Assembly (NCBI GenBank): GCA_023433985.1
Contig: JAEYTN010000408.1
Location: 1-9,991, forward strand
Direction: 5' to 3'
Source: Pseudomonadota bacterium
Lineage (GTDB): Bacteria; Pseudomonadota; Alphaproteobacteria; Rhizobiales; Devosiaceae
DNA: 9,991 bases
The notes beneath the pieces were generated by a model. That model was given only the letters and a program-made list of their open reading frames with translations. It was not told where the DNA came from and did no database searches. Positions within the stretch are counted from its first letter, which is position 1. The number at the start of each line of letters is the position of its first letter. Both the position numbers and the translations under genes were made by a program. Of this stretch, positions 7,513 through 9,991 are shown one piece after another.

Positions 7513-7543
7513 GCCGGCCGCGCCCCTTCTGGGTGCGGCCGGT
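7513..7543 (+). repeat. Strong GC hairpin between binding-protein and permease genes
   Basis: Arms CCGGCCGCGCCC (7514-7525) and GGGTGCGGCCGG (7531-7542) form a 12-pair stem with one G-U wobble around a five-base loop (CTTCT); a further G-U pair (7513/7543) can extend it. The following bases (TACCCTCGTCT) contain no T-run, so full Rho-independent termination is unlikely. Hairpins at this site in ABC operons are known to stabilise the upstream binding-protein message or reduce downstream read-through (established for malE-malF); the same role is inferred here. Confidence 0.7.
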
Positions 7544-7567
7544 ACCCTCGTCTACCCGGAGATCCAG

Positions 7568-8509
7568 ATGGCCACTGCCGCTGCCACGCTGAGCCCCCAA
7601 GTCCTGAAGGAAGCGCGCCGGCGCGAACGCCGCGCCGCCTGGGCGCAGACGCGCGTCGCCTGGCTGTTCATCGCCCCGGCGGTGATCATGGTGACGGTGT
7701 TCCTGCTCCTGCCGGTGGTGTTCAACGTCGTGCTGAGCTTCACCAAGTGGCAGAAGTTCACCGGCCTCGATCAGTTCGCCGGCTTCAACAATTACGCGCG
7801 CCTGTTCCGCCTCCCGTACTTCTCCGAGGCGTTGAGCAACACCGCGATCTGGGTGGTGGGTGCCATCGCCTTCCCGCTCGCCGTCGGCCTCGGCCTGGCG
7901 CTGCTGCTGCGCAACATCCCCTTCCAGGAGACCTTCAAGAGCCTGTTCTTCCTGCCGCGCGTGCTGGCGCCGACCGCCGTGGGTGCGATCTGGTACTATG
8001 TCTACGCCCCGCGCGGCGTGCTGAACTCCGTCGTCTCCGGCGCCACCGGTACGTCGTTCGACTATGGCTGGCTCTATTCGCCCGACACCGTCACCGGTTC
8101 GGTCATCGTCACCTTCGTCTGGCAGACGGTGGGCATCACCATGGTGCTGCTGCTGCTCGGCCTTGCCGCCATTCCCAAGGACCCGATCGAGGCCGCGCGT
8201 GTCGACGGCGCTTCGCAGGGGCAGATCTTCCGTCACATCATCTGGCCGCTGCTGCTGCCCACGGTGCTCGTCGTCACCATTCTCAACGTCGCCGCGGGCT
8301 TCACCACCTTCGACCTGCTCTGGGTCATGGCGGGCGACTACCCTGGCAAGCGCACCCTCTCGCTGGCGGTCTACATGTACTACGAGAGCTTCTCCAATGG
8401 CGCCTGGGCCTATGGCTCGGCGATTGCGGTGGTGCTCGGCGCGATGGTCATCATCGTGAGCGCGCTGCTCGCCGTGATCCAGGCCCGCGTCAGCCGAAAC
8501 ATTCGATAG
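7568..8509 (+). CDS. ABC sugar transporter permease, first subunit (UgpA/MalF-type)
   Basis: 313 residues with about six membrane segments (near 32-57, 92-114, 125-147, 177-202, 228-250 and 281-305). Before them is a basic cytoplasmic N-terminus rich in Arg. The EAA loop that docks on the ATPase is EAARVDGASQGQIFRHIIWP (208-227), carrying the conserved EAA...G spacing. Start chosen at ATG 7568, with GGAG (7558-7561) six bases ahead. It pairs with the next gene product to form the inner-membrane channel. The unusual gap of 67 bases from the binding-protein gene contains the hairpin at 7513-7543. Confidence 0.94.
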   Translation: MATAAATLSPQVLKEARRRERRAAWAQTRVAWLFIAPAVIMVTVFLLLPVVFNVVLSFTKWQKFTGLDQFAGFNNYARLFRLPYFSEALSNTAIWVVGAIAFPLAVGLGLALLLRNIPFQETFKSLFFLPRVLAPTAVGAIWYYVYAPRGVLNSVVSGATGTSFDYGWLYSPDTVTGSVIVTFVWQTVGITMVLLLLGLAAIPKDPIEAARVDGASQGQIFRHIIWPLLLPTVLVVTILNVAAGFTTFDLLWVMAGDYPGKRTLSLAVYMYYESFSNGAWAYGSAIAVVLGAMVIIVSALLAVIQARVSRNIR

Positions 8510-8521
8510 GGATACGCCCAG

Positions 8522-9409
8522 ATGGCCGTTGACATCACCGACCGGCAGTTCATTGCGGGCCTGATCGAAAAGGAAAAGGCGGCGTCTCGCATCGGCGGGC
8601 GCTGGCTGGTCGTCCCCATCGCCGTGCTCGCGATCGCCTACCTGACGCCGCTCTATTACCTGTTCGTTACCGTCTTCAAGACGTCGCAGGAATACGCCCG
8701 CAAGAACGTGTTGGCCCTGCCGGATTCGCTCGCGCCCTTCATCGACAACGTGGTGCAGGCCTGGAACATCGCGCAGCTGGGGCAGGCTGCCACTAACTCG
8801 TTCAGCTATGCGCTGATCGGGGCGGCTCTCGCCGTCGCCATCGCGGCGGCCGCCGCCTACGGCATGACGCGGCTCCACCTGCTCGGCGCCAATGGCTGGT
8901 TCATGCTGATTTTCACCGGCACGCTGTTCCCGTTCCAGATGTACCTGGTGCCGCTGCTGTTCGGGTACCAGCGGCTGGGGCTGATCAACACCTGGGGCGG
9001 CATGCTGCTCGTCTATGTGGCACTCTGCATTCCGTTCCCGCTGCTGGTGCTGCGCAACTCGTTCTCCAGCATCACCCGCGAGGTGGACGAGGCGGCGCGA
9101 ATCGAGGGCGCCAGCGAATGGCGGGTGTTCGTCTCGATGATCGTGCCCAATGCGATGGGACCGATGATCGCCCTGTTCCTCCTTCAGTTCACGTTCATCT
9201 GGAACGACCTGCTGTTCAGCTCGATCCTTGCCAACGGCATCGAGGTCCGTTCGGTGATGGTGGCCCTGCAATCGCTGCAGGGAACGTATTCGACGCTGGG
9301 CCCGAACGTGGTGATTACAGCTACTTTGATATCGAGTATCCCGACCGTGCTGCTCTTCATCGCGCTGAGGAAGTACTTCATGGCCGGCCTCCAACTCGGG
9401 ACGAAATGA
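8522..9409 (+). CDS. ABC sugar transporter permease, second subunit (UgpE/MalG-type)
   Basis: 295 residues with about six membrane segments (near 28-51, 92-113, 126-148, 158-176, 205-230 and 262-282). The EAA loop is EAARIEGASEWRVFVSMIVP (190-209), followed by the FIWNDLL segment (225-231) typical of MalG/UgpE subunits. The N-terminus is longer than usual for the family, with a charged cytoplasmic lead of some 27 residues. AGGGAT at 8508-8513 serves the ATG at 8522, only 12 bases after the first permease. The stop codon overlaps the start of the GntR gene. Confidence 0.94.
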   Translation: MAVDITDRQFIAGLIEKEKAASRIGGRWLVVPIAVLAIAYLTPLYYLFVTVFKTSQEYARKNVLALPDSLAPFIDNVVQAWNIAQLGQAATNSFSYALIGAALAVAIAAAAAYGMTRLHLLGANGWFMLIFTGTLFPFQMYLVPLLFGYQRLGLINTWGGMLLVYVALCIPFPLLVLRNSFSSITREVDEAARIEGASEWRVFVSMIVPNAMGPMIALFLLQFTFIWNDLLFSSILANGIEVRSVMVALQSLQGTYSTLGPNVVITATLISSIPTVLLFIALRKYFMAGLQLGTK

Positions 9410-9991
9410 GCACGATCGTGGCCAGGGGGTCCAAAAGCCCGCTTCTTTCGGACGACGGCAAGACCGACCGGCAAGAAGGTTCGATCGCCACGCAGGTGCA
9501 TGACGTGTTGATGGAGCGCATCCTCGACATGGAACTGCCGCCGTTCGAGGAACTCTCCGAGGCGCGGCTCGCCGCCGAGTTCGGGGTCAGCCGCACCCCG
9601 GTGCGCGAGGCCCTCGCACGGCTGGCGCGGCGCGGGCTGGTCGACATCCTGCCCCAGCGCGGCACGATCGTATCGCCCCTGAGCCATGACCGGATCGCCA
9701 AGTCGCGCTTCATCCGCGAGGCACTGGAACGACCGCTGGCACGGATGGCGGCCGAGAAGCTGACGCCCGAGATCGCGACGCTGCTGACGCGCGAAGTGGC
9801 GCTGCAGCAGACCTTTGCCAACCTGTCGGACGACCAGAGCTTCCTGGAATCCGACGAACGCTTCCACGCGCTCATCGCGAAAGCGGCCGGGTTTGAGTCG
9901 ATCTGGGATGACGTACGTGAAGCAAAGTTTCACATGGACCGCATCCGGCGCATGTCGCTGCTCAGCCAGGAGCACATGTTCTTCATCGTGC
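9406..9991 (+). CDS. GntR/FCD-family transcriptional regulator (3' end beyond window)
   Basis: 195 codons are visible; the C-terminus is cut off by the window edge. ATG 9406 overlaps the permease stop (ATGA), with GGGA at 9398-9401 as a close ribosome binding site, pointing to translational coupling. An N-terminal tail of about 27 residues is followed by a winged helix-turn-helix (about 28-90), with SEARLAAEFGVSRTPVREAL (51-70) as recognition motif and RGLVDILPQRGTIVSP (76-91) as wing. The FCD effector domain starts near 97; it shows RFIREALERPLARMAA (101-116) and putative metal ligands D150 and H154 (SDERFH) and H176. FCD regulators usually respond to small organic or sugar acids and often repress their own locus, so a pathway acid is a fair guess for the effector. 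It probably controls this operon through the site at 3015-3025 (inference). Confidence 0.92.
   Translation, partial: MSTIVARGSKSPLLSDDGKTDRQEGSIATQVHDVLMERILDMELPPFEELSEARLAAEFGVSRTPVREALARLARRGLVDILPQRGTIVSPLSHDRIAKSRFIREALERPLARMAAEKLTPEIATLLTREVALQQTFANLSDDQSFLESDERFHALIAKAAGFESIWDDVREAKFHMDRIRRMSLLSQEHMFFIV

Noticed and set aside
7513..7550. Rho-independent terminator after the binding-protein gene
   Set aside because: The stem is strong, but no T-run follows and the permeases lie directly downstream in the same transport system.
7472..9394. 640-codon open frame on the minus strand across both permease genes
   Set aside because: It is antisense to two clear permeases. Its translation is dominated by His, Gln, Asp, Glu and Arg, as expected when codons for hydrophobic residues are read in reverse in GC-rich DNA, and no domain is recognisable.

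Overview
The window is GC-rich (roughly 65% by eye), densely coded DNA. Gene style and content fit an alphaproteobacterium, most likely of the Hyphomicrobiales (Devosia- or Rhizobium-like): a CUT1 sugar ABC transporter packed with sugar-oxidising enzymes and a GntR/FCD regulator. The taxonomic guess is inference only; there is no rRNA or other marker gene here. I found no tRNA, rRNA, CRISPR, insertion sequence, phage gene or attachment site, and no stretch over 300 bases lacks a gene.

The layout is one divergent sugar-catabolism locus. Leftward from a control region at about 2922-3054 lie a beta-propeller lactonase (1830-2921, GTG start) and a GH38-like glycosidase (starts at 1791, runs off the left edge). 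Rightward lie a classical SDR dehydrogenase (3055-3876), a glucarate-dehydratase-like member of the enolase superfamily (3890-5113), and a full ABC importer: ATPase (5131-6219), periplasmic binding protein (6262-7500) and two permeases (7568-8509, 8522-9409). A GntR/FCD regulator follows (from 9406, runs off the right edge). Rightward gaps are 13, 17, 42, 67 and 12 bases, and the last junction is an ATGA overlap, so this side looks like one transcript.

A model that ties the genes together is as follows. The binding protein and permeases import an oligosaccharide or glycoside, driven by the MalK/UgpC-type ATPase. The cytoplasmic GH38-like enzyme releases a monosaccharide. The SDR oxidises it to a lactone, the propeller lactonase opens the lactone to a sugar acid, and the enolase-superfamily enzyme dehydrates that acid to a 2-keto-3-deoxy acid. 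This is a non-phosphorylating oxidative route. The later kinase/aldolase or dehydratase/dehydrogenase steps are not in the window. The actual sugar is not determined by the sequence.

Two regulatory structures stand out. Between the divergent arms, two promoter-like elements face each other and overlap almost completely, with a shared small palindrome inside both spacers: a plausible operator for the GntR protein encoded at the far end. The binding-protein gene is flanked by two intercistronic hairpins, one of which carries the upstream ATPase stop codon in its loop.
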